From positions 92,024,132 to 92,088,131 of the forward strand of contig CM060174.1 of NCBI GenBank assembly GCA_030549775.1: a DNA stretch of 64,000 nt. The letters run 5' to 3'. Positions 22,701 to 34,529 of the stretch are shown piece after piece (the first letter of the stretch is position 1; every line of letters starts with the position of its first letter). This DNA is from Tamarix chinensis (lineage: Eukaryota > Streptophyta > Magnoliopsida > Caryophyllales > Tamaricaceae). Position numbers and translations under genes: made by a program. The notes below the pieces were generated by a model. That model ran no database searches and had not been told where the DNA came from. It worked only from the letters and a program-made list of their open reading frames with translations.

Positions 22701-25700
22701 TGTAACACCCACATTTTTATCAGCTAAAAATTTGTGTTTTGCTGAAGCATTAATTATTACATCACTAGGTGTTATCACCACACTTAGTATAAATTCGGCT
22801 CCCTCGCCTTTCTTACACCAAGTGCTAAGACTAAAACAAAAAATAACTAGAGTAAATAAGTGGAAATATAAAAAATACATAGTAGAGTTATGAATAAATG
22901 TTGTAGTACAACAGAACCAAAATACTACGTACAAGGGACATAAGAGTCCAAAGGAAAACCAATCATAACATAAACCAACACCTGAAGGTACAAATTTATT
23001 TTGTCCTAACTCTTATACCCAAAGGCCCACTATGAAAATGAAACCTCTTCCCAAATACTTTATTTTCCCTACCCATTCTTATAAGCTTCATGCCACTCCA
23101 TGGCCCTCATATAATCATTTGTAAAAGTAGTATCAGTATAACTTCCGCGTATTGAGTAAATCATAATACTTCACAAGAGAAAGCATATCCACATTCCACA
23201 TTGTCACAAAAAAATTAAAAGCATACTTGAGAACAAGGCATGAACCATAACCATAGAAAATATTCATGGGACAACATGTATAAACATCAAAACCTCAAAC
23301 TCAATAGTAAAACATACCAATCCACTTCTCATCTTTTCAAGGTACAAAGTAATATTCGGTTAGTTAAATATATTCCAGTCATAGTGGTAGGGAATTAATG
23401 AAAATACCGAAACAATAATTTAAAACAATACCAAGGTAAGACACTAAGGCATCTACAGAACCAACAAATCCAGCATAAACCAAGGTAGTGCACTAAGGTA
23501 ATTACCAAACCAACAAACCCATCATAATACCAAGGTAGGGCACTAAGGAAACTACCAAACCAACAAATCCAACACAACTCAAGGTAGGGCACTAGGGAAA
23601 ATACCAAACCAACAAATCCAATTCTTTCATTTTATCGCATAACAGACATTTCCATTTTTACTTTCTTACTCAAGGGGGATATAAATCAATCCAAGGACAT
23701 ATTGATATACTTGATCATGTTGGTGCCCGAAAGTAACACAATACCCTTACTTAGAACCCAGGGACATAGTGGTATGCTTGGTCATATCGATGCCTGAAAG
23801 CAGCATAATATCTTCCTAACCTCGGTCACCAAGTCATTAAGCATCAATACCCCCTATAGGGTCCATAGGTCACCTATATAGTGGAGTAGGGCCTTAAATT
23901 GGGACATAGAGACACAATAGTGAACCAAAATAATGAGGGCTAATACCTTACCTCTAAGGTAGTGACTCCTAGAGAGCAACTATTCCTAACTCAAAGTCTT
24001 TCACTTTAAGTATTAATATTTTATAAGGTGATCACATAAGTCACATACAACATAGAAATTTTCAATTTCTATACTTAACTATTTTTCCTTTTATTCTCAA
24101 TAATTAAGATAAAGCCTAAGGTCATAGTTCTATATCAAGCCAATTAAAAGCTAAGGTCATCCTAACATTTAATTATTTCTAAAAGATAAATTAGGTCAAA
24201 ATTAACAAAGCATCCTTCCAACCTTAGTTCCACCATTTTATTCATTTTCCATACCAAACATTATCATTATGAGAGATTTGTCATACGCAGGAAAAAAGGC
24301 AATATTCCACATTATTTTATCATGTAGATAATCTTTCCATTTTGGCTATTACTGTATATTCCACTTTTCATACATTTAGTGGGTTGCGCCTACCAAAACC
24401 TTAATCATACAATTCTCACATACCACATATTCCATGCAAATTGTACGTACACATTTAAAGCACAAAAACATAATTTAACTAGATAAATTATCATCATAAT
24501 TCATGTAGGAGAATATCTCTAACCTTAGGCCATGTGCATAGAATTTATCATAAGCTAACCTTAATCATGCGCATATGTGTCCATGTGAATTATCATAACC
24601 TTAACTTCCATACATGAGAAATCATGAGGAATATATCATGGAATTTGAATCATAACTTGATAATAATGGAAACCACAACAAAATCTTAGACATACAGAAG
24701 TAAAACATTTGACATATTACCATGCATAGAACTCAGTTATTAATAATCATGAATTTCATCCCTTCAACATATAATAATTATATCATGAATGCTACAATAC
24801 TCAAAAAGAATAAAACCCTATCATGATTCTAGGTCTAAAAGTTCCTAGCATGCCTGCATATAATTTCTACCATCCTACGAATGGTTGGATTTACCTAATC
24901 CAAGCTTACACAAAAAATATGTCCTCCAAAGCTCTTAAAGATTACCTATTAATTTCACATCCAAACTAATATTACACATCAATAATATAAAATTACTAAA
25001 ATAATTTAGTTCTATTAACCAGTCAACACAAGCAAGAGGAAAGCCAAATAAAAAAAATTAACACCAAAGGAGGACATTTCAATAGAGAAGAATGGAGGTG
25101 GCAATGGAAAGAATGATCAGTGCTAAGGTACCAAGAAAGGTGAGAATGGATGGAGGTGGGGAGGGGATAATGGCATAAAAGTTGCAAGAAAAAGGGAGAA
25201 TAAGAGGTGCAACACAAAGAGTCGGAGAAGGGGGGAGTAGGTTTAAAGATAAAGGGTGCAGGAAAATGAGGGGAGCTTCGACCAAAATGGCCGAAGGTGG
25301 GAGAGTTGGGCTTTAGGGGTTATGGCTGAAAGGATAAGGGGAAGATAAGCATTTTTGGCTAAAGGAGAAGGGGAAGGAGTGGTGGTTATGGAAAATGGTG
25401 GGGTGGTTGATTCGGTGAGAAGAGCCAAAGGTAAGAAAGGAAGGAAAGTTAGCATGTAGAAGGGAGGTTACGGAGTGTTTGTGTGTGGGTGTAGGGGAGG
25501 CTACCGTGTGGGTGGCTGATGCAAGATATGGAGGATCAATGATGGTTGGCATTGCAGAGTAAAATTTGGTGGTGGAAGGAGCAATGATGGGGAAGAATGG
25601 AGGGGAGATTTTTTGTGTGTGGGAGGGAGCTTGGGTGAGGGAGGAATTTTGCAAGTTGCTTGAGGGTTTTTATCACAACTCAAGATGAAGAGAAGTGATA

Positions 25701-25712
25701 TAGGAAGGGGGT
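22701..25712 (-). mobile_element. LTR-like element C, left part
   Basis: It starts TGTAACACCCACATTTTT at 22701 and shares CCACACTTAGTA and CAAGTGCTAAG with A and B about 100-150 bp in. The flank AGTAG (22696-22700) is nearly repeated after the right end as AGTGG (31575-31579). A diverged tandem repeat of roughly 60 bp occupies about 23395-23610 (CCAAGGTAGGGCACTAAGG with ACCAACAAATCCA). A purine-rich block occupies about 25070-25710. The interruption at 25713 is element A. Net length is about 3.45 kb. No coding domain is present. Confidence 0.75.
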
Positions 25713-26379
25713 TGTAACACCCCCAAAATTCACTACTGAAAAATTTCATTTTATTAAAAGGTAATTGCGGAAGCCAAAATATTAAATGGTGAATTTCGGG
25801 GATATTACCGCCACACTTAGTACAGACCGGTTCACTCATACCGTTCCAGTACTAAGTGCTAAGGCTAAAGGAAAATGAAATACAATTTGCAAGAAATTCA
25901 ACATACTTAAATCAAAGTAGCGCTTCAAATCGTTTACCTATATAAAATCCACCAATGGTGGTTACAGTAATAACATACACATTTAAAACCAAGAATTTGA
26001 ATGAGAAAGAGAAAAGGCCTAACGATACCGTATAATTCCTTACTCTCTTTTCCCGTAGCCCACTTGAGTAGCACCTAAAAAGACCTGTAAGGGCACTGCC
26101 CATTAAATAGGTAGGGGCCCCAATACCATACTGAGTAACCCTTTAATACCATACTTAAAGACAGGCCCGTGATGTAACACATAGTGCAAGCTATGTACAT
26201 ATGAAAACAGAGGTGCATACATAACAATCACACATATAGCAAGTTATAATTCACGATCGATACCTTTAGGCCTTAAGCCAAGTCATAGTGTAGAATCAAT
26301 ACATTCGGGCCTTAAGCCATTATTCCATCATCATTCAATCAATATCATATTTTATATTCATGTGAGCACGAGAACCCCA

Positions 26380-26765
26380 CTATTATAGCCGGTGGACCGG
26401 AAAGTATACACTCAGGGCAGAATGCTCCTGACCACTATTATTTGTCGGTGGACCGGTCTCCAGGACAAGACGCTCCTGGCCACTATTATTTGCCGATGGA
26501 CCGGTCTGGCCCCGACTCACATGGTGTTCCAACATAAGTGATTAATATTTTTCCATAACTTTATTCACATGCATATCAGGTTTTATTGAGCTCGGGACCC
26601 CCACTATTATTGCCGGTGGACCGGAATGTGTATATATATATATCATCATCATCATCCAGGGCACAACGCTCCTGGCCACTATTATATCTGGTGGACCGGT
26701 ACTCAATATCACTTTCCAGGGCAACACGCTCCTGGGCCACTATTATAATCGGTGGATCGGTACTC
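26380..26765. repeat. CCACTATTAT...GGTGGACCGG module array in A
   Basis: Six copies of CCACTATTAT-N4-6-GGTGGACCGG occur, at about 26380, 26434, 26480, 26599, 26675 and 26737. Most are joined by CAGGGCANNACGCTCCTGG. Each module begins CCAC and has GTGG about ten bases later, so it can form a small hairpin. Element B has five comparable copies (37058-37370), and D and E have reverse-complement versions. Confidence 0.85.
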
Positions 26766-27469
26766 AATATCATAAATCATCTGGGCCCGGCTCATTAATA
26801 TTCCACTTTCAATAATAGTATCTTTCCTTCCTTTAGTCATCACACCAATCATATTTATTTGTCTCGAACGGGAGATCAATAACCCGGGACACAAAGGTAC
26901 ACCGGTCATACCGGTGCATACAAGCTACTCAGTACCCTTCAACCACGAACCCAAGGACACAAAGGTACCATGGTCGTACTAGTGCATAAAGCTAACTCAG
27001 TACCCTACCGACAAGGACACCTAATCCATAAGTATGCATACCCCCTAACTAGGTCCGTAGAGCTAGAAAGAATAAGATATAGGGCCTGGATGGGGCACAA
27101 AGGCACACTAGCAAATACCAGAATGATCGTGGACTAAACCCCGTCCTTAGGGTAGCGACCCCTAAGGAGTCACCATTCCCGATCTCGAGGTCTTTCGCTT
27201 TAAGTAATAGTGTCTTAATCAAAGTGATCACGAAAAGCATGATAATCCGATACTTATTCACTTTCAATCGTTCCGATATCATTAGTCATTTCTTATTCAG
27301 ATGATTATCCAGGATATCACAGAGAAACCAATAAGGCCATACTAATTATCAGATACTCTTACTTGGCTAATCAGCATTATTTAAATCATATTATAATGTT
27401 CCACAATTTCAAAGACATGTTAGGTACAAATTAATCATTGACCCCTTACTTATATAATTGCTAAGTATT

Positions 27470-28960
27470 CCTTCCTTAATTGACAATTTATTCCATTACC
27501 CTTTAGATTGCATAATTATCAAATTACCCATTGTCCAATTTAGATTACCAAATTATCTCCTACACTTTTTAGATCACCCTTCACCCCTCATAATTGCTAC
27601 ACTTATCATACTTTCCATTTGGTTGGTTAGATTACAAAATTGCCCTTCTCCTTTGTTATAATTACTAAATTACCCTTGAGTTGGATAAATTACTAAATTA
27701 CCCTCCTTCATTATCATGATTACTATTTAGCCCCTTTAGTTGGTTAAATAATTATCACTTTACCCTTTAATCGGTTAAATTACCAAATTGCCCCCTCTAG
27801 TTGGATAAATTACCAAATTGTCCTTCTCCTTTATCATAATTACCATTTTACCTCTCTCAATTATTTTAATTGCCATTTTACCCTTTTTAATTATCATAAA
27901 TCCCAAATTACCCTTCTTCATAATTACAAATATTAATTTACCCTTCTTCATAATCATAATTACCAATTTACCCTTCTTCATAATTACAAATATTAATTTA
28001 CCCTTCTTCATAATCATAATTACCAATTCACCCTTCTCCATATTTATAATTATTATTTTACCCTTCTCCATATTTATAATTATTAATCTACCCTTCTCCA
28101 TCTTTATAATTACCATATTACCCTTCTCCATTATTAAAGTTACCATAATGCCCTTTTATTGATTAATTTACCAAATTACCCTTCTCTGTTATCATAATTG
28201 TCCAATTACCCCTTTTTAATCATACTTTAATTACTAATTTATTCTTTATCGTTATCATTATTACCAAGTTACCCCTTACTACCGGGTTTACCATAATATC
28301 CTTTTATTTACAAAATTACTCTTCTACCCCTTACTTTCAAATTACCATAATATCCTTTTATTTACAAAATTACCACAATGCCCTTTTTATTTATAAAATT
28401 ACCACAACACTCCTTTTACTTTAAAAATTACTATTTTACCCTTTCACATCCAAAATTACCATCTTTATCTTTCCTTACATAATTACCATTTTGCCCTTCT
28501 TTTCCAAAATTACCATATTACCCCTTTACTCCCAAAATTACCATGATACCCCTTACTTATAAAAATTACCATTTCGCCATTTACTTATAAAATTATCATA
28601 TTTCCATTTATTTATGAAATTACTATTTTGCCCTTCTACTTCCAAAAATTACCCTAATGCCCCTTTACTTGAAAAATTACCATCTTTTCCTTTACTCATA
28701 AATTTATAATAATACCCCTAACTTCCATAATTACCACAATACCCCTTCTTACTTGTAAAATTTCCATATTGCCCTTTTCCTTCAAAATTACCCTAATACC
28801 CTTCTTTCTCACAACTTACAATTTTTATCCTTTTACTTATAAATTATCATCTCACCCCTTTTCTTTGAAAACTACCAAAATACCCTTTTGCTTACAAAAT
28901 TACTAAAATACCCCCCTCACTTATAAATTTACCACTTAACCTTTTATTACACCACTTTTA
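27470..28960. repeat. 29-30 bp AT-rich minisatellite in A
   Basis: Units read ATTACCANNTTACCCTTCT plus a variable AT-rich spacer. The cleanest part (about 27880-28150) has an exact 30-bp step, with a 60-bp alternation at 27905-28025. The array becomes more degenerate rightwards. Because 30 is divisible by three, both strands stay open and give spurious ten-residue repeat proteins. Confidence 0.9.
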
Positions 28961-29589
28961 TGAATTTACCACCAATACATAAAATACCAATATTAGCACT
29001 TCATTCTTATCATTTAAGTCCATCAACTTGTCATTATTCAACATAATACTCATTAGCAACTACATACATTAGATCATATACTTCATAAGCATAATTACTA
29101 AAATACCCTTAGACAATAATATTATTCATGCACTAGCAACATAATACATCATAAACAAGCATTTAACATTTCCATCAATAATCAACCTCTTCCTTAATTA
29201 TCATACCTACACATGGCACAAAGGCTATCATGCATTTCCTTTTTCTTTCAATCAATGTAAACAACCATTTATATATCATGCTAGGCACACAAAACATGCA
29301 TAAAATCATACCAAAATCCCTAATGTGCTAGCATACGTTTTTCCATGTACTTAAGGGAGGATTAACGGTTACCTTAATCCCGCAAAAACTCAACCCTTAC
29401 CGGTATCCCGGTTAATGATTCAAAGCTTAATTAGCAACTCAACACCTAAAAATAATATCAATCATTATTATGTTAGAAATAAGAAATTAAAAAGATAAGA
29501 CTTTATAAGAATTTATTTAATAATAAAACACTTTAATTAATTATTAATATACCTCAAAAAATTTCCAAATAAATTCCAAAACAAGGGGG

Positions 29590-30800
29590 AGCTCATGCTG
29601 CATGAACAACGTGAGTCTCATGCAAAATGAGAGGAGAAGGGTTCGAAGGGGAGGGTGAAGGAAGCAAAATTTGTTATTTTCGGGTTAGGGTCTTTAGGCT
29701 AGAAAAGAGGGTAGATGGAGGAGGTTCCAAGGTAAGGGAATGGTGAAGGAGTAAAGAGGGGGTGTAGGTGGTGGCTAAGGGTGGTTTAACAGCAGCATAG
29801 GGTGGCGGAGACGGCGGTGGCAAGGCAACGAAGTTGGCTGCCGAAATGGGTCGAGGTGGAGGGGCTGAGAAGGAAGGAAAATGGGAGGGAAAAATGAAGG
29901 GTTACGGGTGGCTGTTTTCGGCCAACTAATGTATGGTGGTGGTAGAGGGGGTTGCAGGGTGTCGAACGATGGGTTGGGTGGCCACAGAGGTGGCTGGACA
30001 GCGGCGGAAGTGGCGGTTGCAGGTGGCTCGGCGGTAAGGGGAAAAATGGGGAGAAAAAGGAAGAGGTGGAGAAGGGAGGAAGTGCAGGGCTTGAGGGGGT
30101 GACGTGGGGGTACAGGGCAGTAGGGGGTGGTGGCAGGAGGCGGCACAGGGGCTGGGTGCGGTGGTTAGAACGACGGTTGGCGGCGGCGTGGAGAGAAAAT
30201 AGAAAAAAAAATGGGGAAGAAGGAAGGAGAGGAGGGAGCTCGGGGAAGGAGAAGGGGCTCGAAAATGGGGCAGCAGGAAGCTAGAGAGATGAAGAAAAAG
30301 GAGAGGGAGAAGAGAGGGGACAAGTGAATGGCCGGCGAGAGGACGAAGGGTGGCAGGGCTGTCGGTTGGCAGGGGGAAGGGAGGAAAGAAGAAGGAAAGG
30401 GAGAGAGGCACACGGGGTGTGGTCCAAGAGTTGATTTGGCTCGAAAAAGGAAAGAAAATGATGGGGAAAGAGAGAGAGGGAGAGGGAGCAGTTGTGGTGG
30501 CAGGTGGCGGCAGTTGCAGGGCAGCTCATTGGTGGCAGACATGGGGTCAAAGCTTGCAGGGGTCAGGCGTGGAAGAAGAAAGAAGGGAAGGGGGTGCGAG
30601 CGGCTGGACCGGCGTAGGAAAGAAGATAGTCGTCCGGTCCAGGGAGAAAAATAAAGGAAGGAGGGCGGGTTGGGTGTGCCGTGTGAGGAGGAGAAGGGGC
30701 TGGGGGAACAGGCCTGGCCCAAACGCGCGGGGGAGGGCTGGCCTGGGGAGGCAGCCCGAGGGAAGGGAAAATGGGAAAAATAAGAGAAGAAAAGGAAAAA
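29590..30800. repeat. Purine-rich, G-rich block in A
   Basis: The plus strand is dominated by G and A (GGTGG, GGAGGG and AAGGAAGG runs). The same kind of block occurs in C, B and the partial element at 1-2490, and as its complement in D and E. Open frames on both strands here are biased in composition and are not called as genes. Confidence 0.8.
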
Positions 30801-31138
30801 GGGGAATGGAAAAATAGGGAAAATAAGGTAAATTAATTTATAAAATCATAAAATGTAATATTCTTGATAAATTATTTAATTTAATAATTTAATTCATTAT
30901 AATCTAATAAGAGAAGAAAAGGATAAAGTGGGTAAAATATTAGTTTGAAAAATTATTTAAATAAAATAATATGGTAAATAGAAAAATATTTATTTTTAAT
31001 TTATTAAATGCTCTTATCCAAATTTACATACTCTAAAATCCATAAAATAATTAAAATAAATAATTTTAAAAGCAAATTTTATTTCAAATAAAAGTTATTT
31101 ATTAAAATGTAGGTTTTCAAAATTTTTGGGGGATTACA

Positions 31139-31574
31139 GGTGTTGAGTGTCGGGAAAAGTGGAGCAAAACCAAGAGAGGAAAACATGGGGGAGAGGGGAG
31201 GTATGGTGCAGAGTGATGGTTCGTAGGGTAAGGTGTCGAGGTAAGGGGAGTAGAGTGACGGTAAGGGGAATTCTAGCATAGGTTAGGGGATAGGATAGGG
31301 TAAAATATCTAGGTAAAGAATTAGGGTAAAATATCTAGTAGAATTTATCAAGTTATCAGGCTAGTTTTATTCAATAAAATGGATACTGGTTAAGACTCAA
31401 CCTAGGTGTAAAATTTGATACACACCCTCGAGCACATTTTGACCTAATTAAATTTTATAACTAATAAATCATAATAATATTACACATGTTAATAATGTAT
31501 TTATTATCAAATATTCTAAAATAATTATTATAGATAATACACATAATTAGATTTTATAGAAATGGGGCGTTACA
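31139..31574 (-). mobile_element. LTR-like element C, right part
   Basis: The purine-rich sequence of C resumes directly after A (GGTGTTGAGTGTCGGG) and runs into an AT-rich end. The end is GGGGCGTTACA at 31574, whose reverse complement TGTAACGCCCC matches the family terminus. Confidence 0.75.
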
Positions 31575-32220
31575 AGTGGAGTCCTAAACTCAACTTAATA
31601 AAGTAATGGATTATGTTATATCTAATAAAGAGATATGGATCAATAATGACCTTGTATTATTTTACGCATCTCGCATGTGTTCTTACTTTCCGTTGTGAAG
31701 GTATGTAACTATTTTTGTCTCTTATTTATTTGTATTGTCACATTACTTAGTACGTAGCATATTGATCAATATTATCATAGGTGGTGCCCATTCTTAATAG
31801 TAGATGACCCGGATGTCTATGGATAGGTTGTTGAGGATTTAGTGGATGATTTTGTAACTTGTGATGCTTTATGTGGAGTGGATTGAGTTTTGTATCGAGG
31901 TTTTTGGGAATAGAGTCATATTATCCATATGATAGTTTTTACCCAAATAACTTTTTTGACTATTAGCTCCATGATATCTCTTTTTTTATTATTTATATTA
32001 TACTTGGAGTTAATATACAACTCATATTTATGTTTATAAATATTCTCTTATTTTCTATTATAATGATTTACCTTTTAGTTGGTTTGCCTTGTGATTGGCA
32101 TAAGAATGGTGAGGTAAGTCAAACTTATATCAATTACAATGGTAACACTGAGTTATTTTAGTATTATCCATTTTCTAAAATAAAATTAAAAAAATTAGCA
32201 ATAAATTTTTGAGTGATACA
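31575..32220 (+). mobile_element. LTR-like element D, right part
   Basis: The sequence resumes after C and ends AATTTTTGAGTGATACA, comparable to the reversed left end of A (AATTTTGGGGGTGTTACA). It is followed by CATTT, identical to the five bases before the left end at 20262. About 31700-31800 is similar to 43080-43240 in element E (TGTATTGTCACATTACTTAG against TGTATTGTTATATTACTCAG). Confidence 0.7.
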
Positions 32221-33356
32221 CATTTCTAATAATAAATTATTTAATCCTAATATATAAAATTAATCATAATTACCAACATACATATATAATTATCATCAAA
32301 TATACATTTATAATGAAACTATAATCACATTTAACATTTATATATATATATATATATCTGTGTATGTGTGTGTGTGTGTTTTCTCTAACATTTAAATAAT
32401 AATTAATGATAACCTTTATGTATATGTGTGTGTGTGTATTATTTAATCATTTAGAAAATAAAAGAAACATACAGTATCCTATAAGCAACGACGACATGCA
32501 ACACTCCCTCTAGTGATCTAAAATTTTCAAAAACATTCACAAATTTTTCATTATCATCGAGAAAATATCACCAAATTAAATGTTATAAAGGGGTAGAATG
32601 GCGATAAAGGTAGAGGAGGAGTGGCGGTAGACGTAGTGGTTGAGTTAGGGAAAATACATAAAAATAAATAATCAAATAAAAAACTAAATATGCAAACTAA
32701 TAGGAATAATAAACATCATAAACATAATAGATTAACCAAAAATTAAAGATTACTTATAGGAAAAGCCAGTGACAAGACAACAATGGTGAGAGAGAAAAAT
32801 TGAAGCGACGAAAGAAATAAAGATATGAAGATCAAGGAAAATTAGGCATGCAAGGGTTTTATAAGAGTGTTACCAACGACATGTATCTTTGCTTATAACA
32901 AAAATGTTGGTGCTAATGGTTGGCAAAAAATCCAATGTGCCCGACATGTGTCTCATTAATGATTGCATTTTTATTGATAGGAGCGACAAGGTCATCGCGA
33001 ATAATATAGGGTTGATTGATTTTTTTCCCTTCCAAATGGCCCCACCATAATTTTGGCTAACTAATCATCAATAATAAGCTTACTAGCGAGGAAAAATGTT
33101 ATCGCTAATTTTATTCTACCAAAAAGTTTTAATGAACGAAAAAATTAGTTGGAATTTTTTCAACTTTTTTAATAGAGACGACATTATTATAGCTAATAAC
33201 CTTTGGAGATGACATTTCTTCCAACATTTTAAGGTCTCCAAAATTACTTTTAGGCACTAATAGTGTGGTCACCATTGTGAACTAACCTTTTCCCCATAGC
33301 GTGTATACACCATGAACAAGGTGCACACGGTTATACCACATACTAATTGGTTTATG
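32221..33356. mobile_element. CACTA-like subterminal region
   Basis: After an AT-rich start with a TA/TG microsatellite (32339-32380), the part from about 32860 to 33270 repeats short wording around GCGACAAGGTCATCGCGAAT, GAGACGACATTATTATAGCT and TTATCGCTAATTTTA. Such GACGACATT...GCTAAT repeats are typical of subterminal regions of plant CACTA elements. It may be the 5' end of the element whose transposase remnant lies at 16624-19100, with D inserted between. No TAGTG end with a matching partner was confirmed. Confidence 0.4.
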
Positions 33357-34529
33357 TGTAATACTCCAAATTTTTGGCTGAACCTAATCTCAAGTAATTA
33401 ATATCATAACATAATTCTAATATCGAAAAATTAACATTCCTATCATGCCCTAACTCCCTAATCCTAAATTTTAGTCTAATCTTAATTTTTATTATGGGTT
33501 ATTAATATCTTTTCTAACCTAAACCTAAACCCATATGATATTTAATTAATTTATTCTAACACCCTAACCTAATTTATCTTAACCTAAACCTAATTCTAAA
33601 CCCATGCCTTTTTTTTTCTCTTTTCCTTTTTCTTTTCCTTCTCTTATTCCTTTTCCCTAGCCGATTCTTTTTACCCTTCTTCTTTCCCTTACATGCACCA
33701 AAAAAATTTCCCTGCCAAGCCTACCCCTACCCCATCAACTCCAAGTTCCTACGTTTGTGGGTTGGGGTTGTAATTTTGGCTAATTGTTACCTTTTCCTAC
33801 ATGCATGTACGTATGTATGTATGTATATGGCACATTGAATGCCCTAAACCTACCTCCTTATTCCTCTAAATTTTCTATCAATAAAACCTCCCCAAACACA
33901 GCTTCACTCCTTTCCCTTCCCTCCTCCTTGACATCGCCAAAACAACAACAAAAACCTACCACCGACGAGCCCAACCAAAGCACCTCCACAACATTTTGTA
34001 ACCTTTTCCATCCCCTCACCCTATCACCAACCAAACCAGCTATTTGTACCCCCATCCACCAGCCAAACTCGCCACAACTTACCCCAAGCTTTGGCTAAAA
34101 CAACCGAACACCACCCCTACCATTTGGCCAAACCAACTGAACCACACCCTCCATCTTTAGCCACACCCAACAAAACTCGCCTCCTATTTTTAACCATTTT
34201 TACCAGTGCCACCTTCATTCCTTTGGCGTCCCTTACAATTACACAACCCCTAACAAAAACATTTTGTGCCATTTCCAGCCCCTTTGCTTGGCAATCCCAA
34301 CTGATCCCCTCTTTGTTGTACAATTCTTGGCTAAGAATTCCTTCGAACCTTAGTTCAAAATTTCCCCTTTATTTCACTCCCATTTACCTTATATATTCAT
34401 TAACTATATCATTACGTGCTAATTTGGTTTTTCTAATTGTTTTTTAGGTGATTTAGTGGAAGTTCTAGAGAAAGCGGGATAGGATAAGTGTGCTTAGAGA
34501 CCAGAGTCCTTTTCTGTAAGGATACTAAT

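Larger units (their letters stand above)
25713..31138 (-). mobile_element. LTR-like element A, complete (5.4 kb)
   Basis: The left end is TGTAACACCCCCAAAATT and the right end, reverse-complemented, is TGTAATCCCCCAAAAATT: an imperfect 18-bp inverted repeat with TG...CA termini. Flanks GGGGT (25708-25712) and GGTGT (31139-31143) differ at one base, consistent with an aged 5-bp target duplication in element C. Inside are the CCACTATTAT modules (26380-26765), the minisatellite (27470-28960) and a purine-rich block (29590-30800). There is no tRNA-primer or protein-domain signal. It is oriented opposite to D and E. The best reading is a solo LTR of a long-LTR Ty3/gypsy-like family; the family is not identified. 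Confidence 0.8.

Noticed and set aside
22552..22934. Opposed open frames of about 112 codons
   Set aside because: They straddle the junction of elements D and C and have no domain.
27880..28150. Regular 30-bp repeats that could suggest a CRISPR array
   Set aside because: Plant nuclear DNA; the units are contiguous and degenerate without unique spacers or cas genes.
27775..28162. Overlapping open frames on both strands with ten-residue repeats (MEKGKIIIIN-type)
   Set aside because: They follow from the 30-bp minisatellite, which keeps any frame open. There is no start context, homologue or exon structure.
29775..30817. Many long open frames in the purine-rich block of element A, and similar ones at 918-2098, 25023-25839 and 39774-40315
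   Set aside because: Composition-driven (Pro/Ser/Leu/His or Arg/Gly/Glu-rich), open on both strands at once, and confined to the skewed block of the LTR-like family.
16350..33265. CACTAATCC at 16350 and ACTAATAGTG at 33256-33265 as the two ends of one CACTA element
   Set aside because: The inverted ends do not match beyond the five-base core, and there is no 3-bp target duplication.
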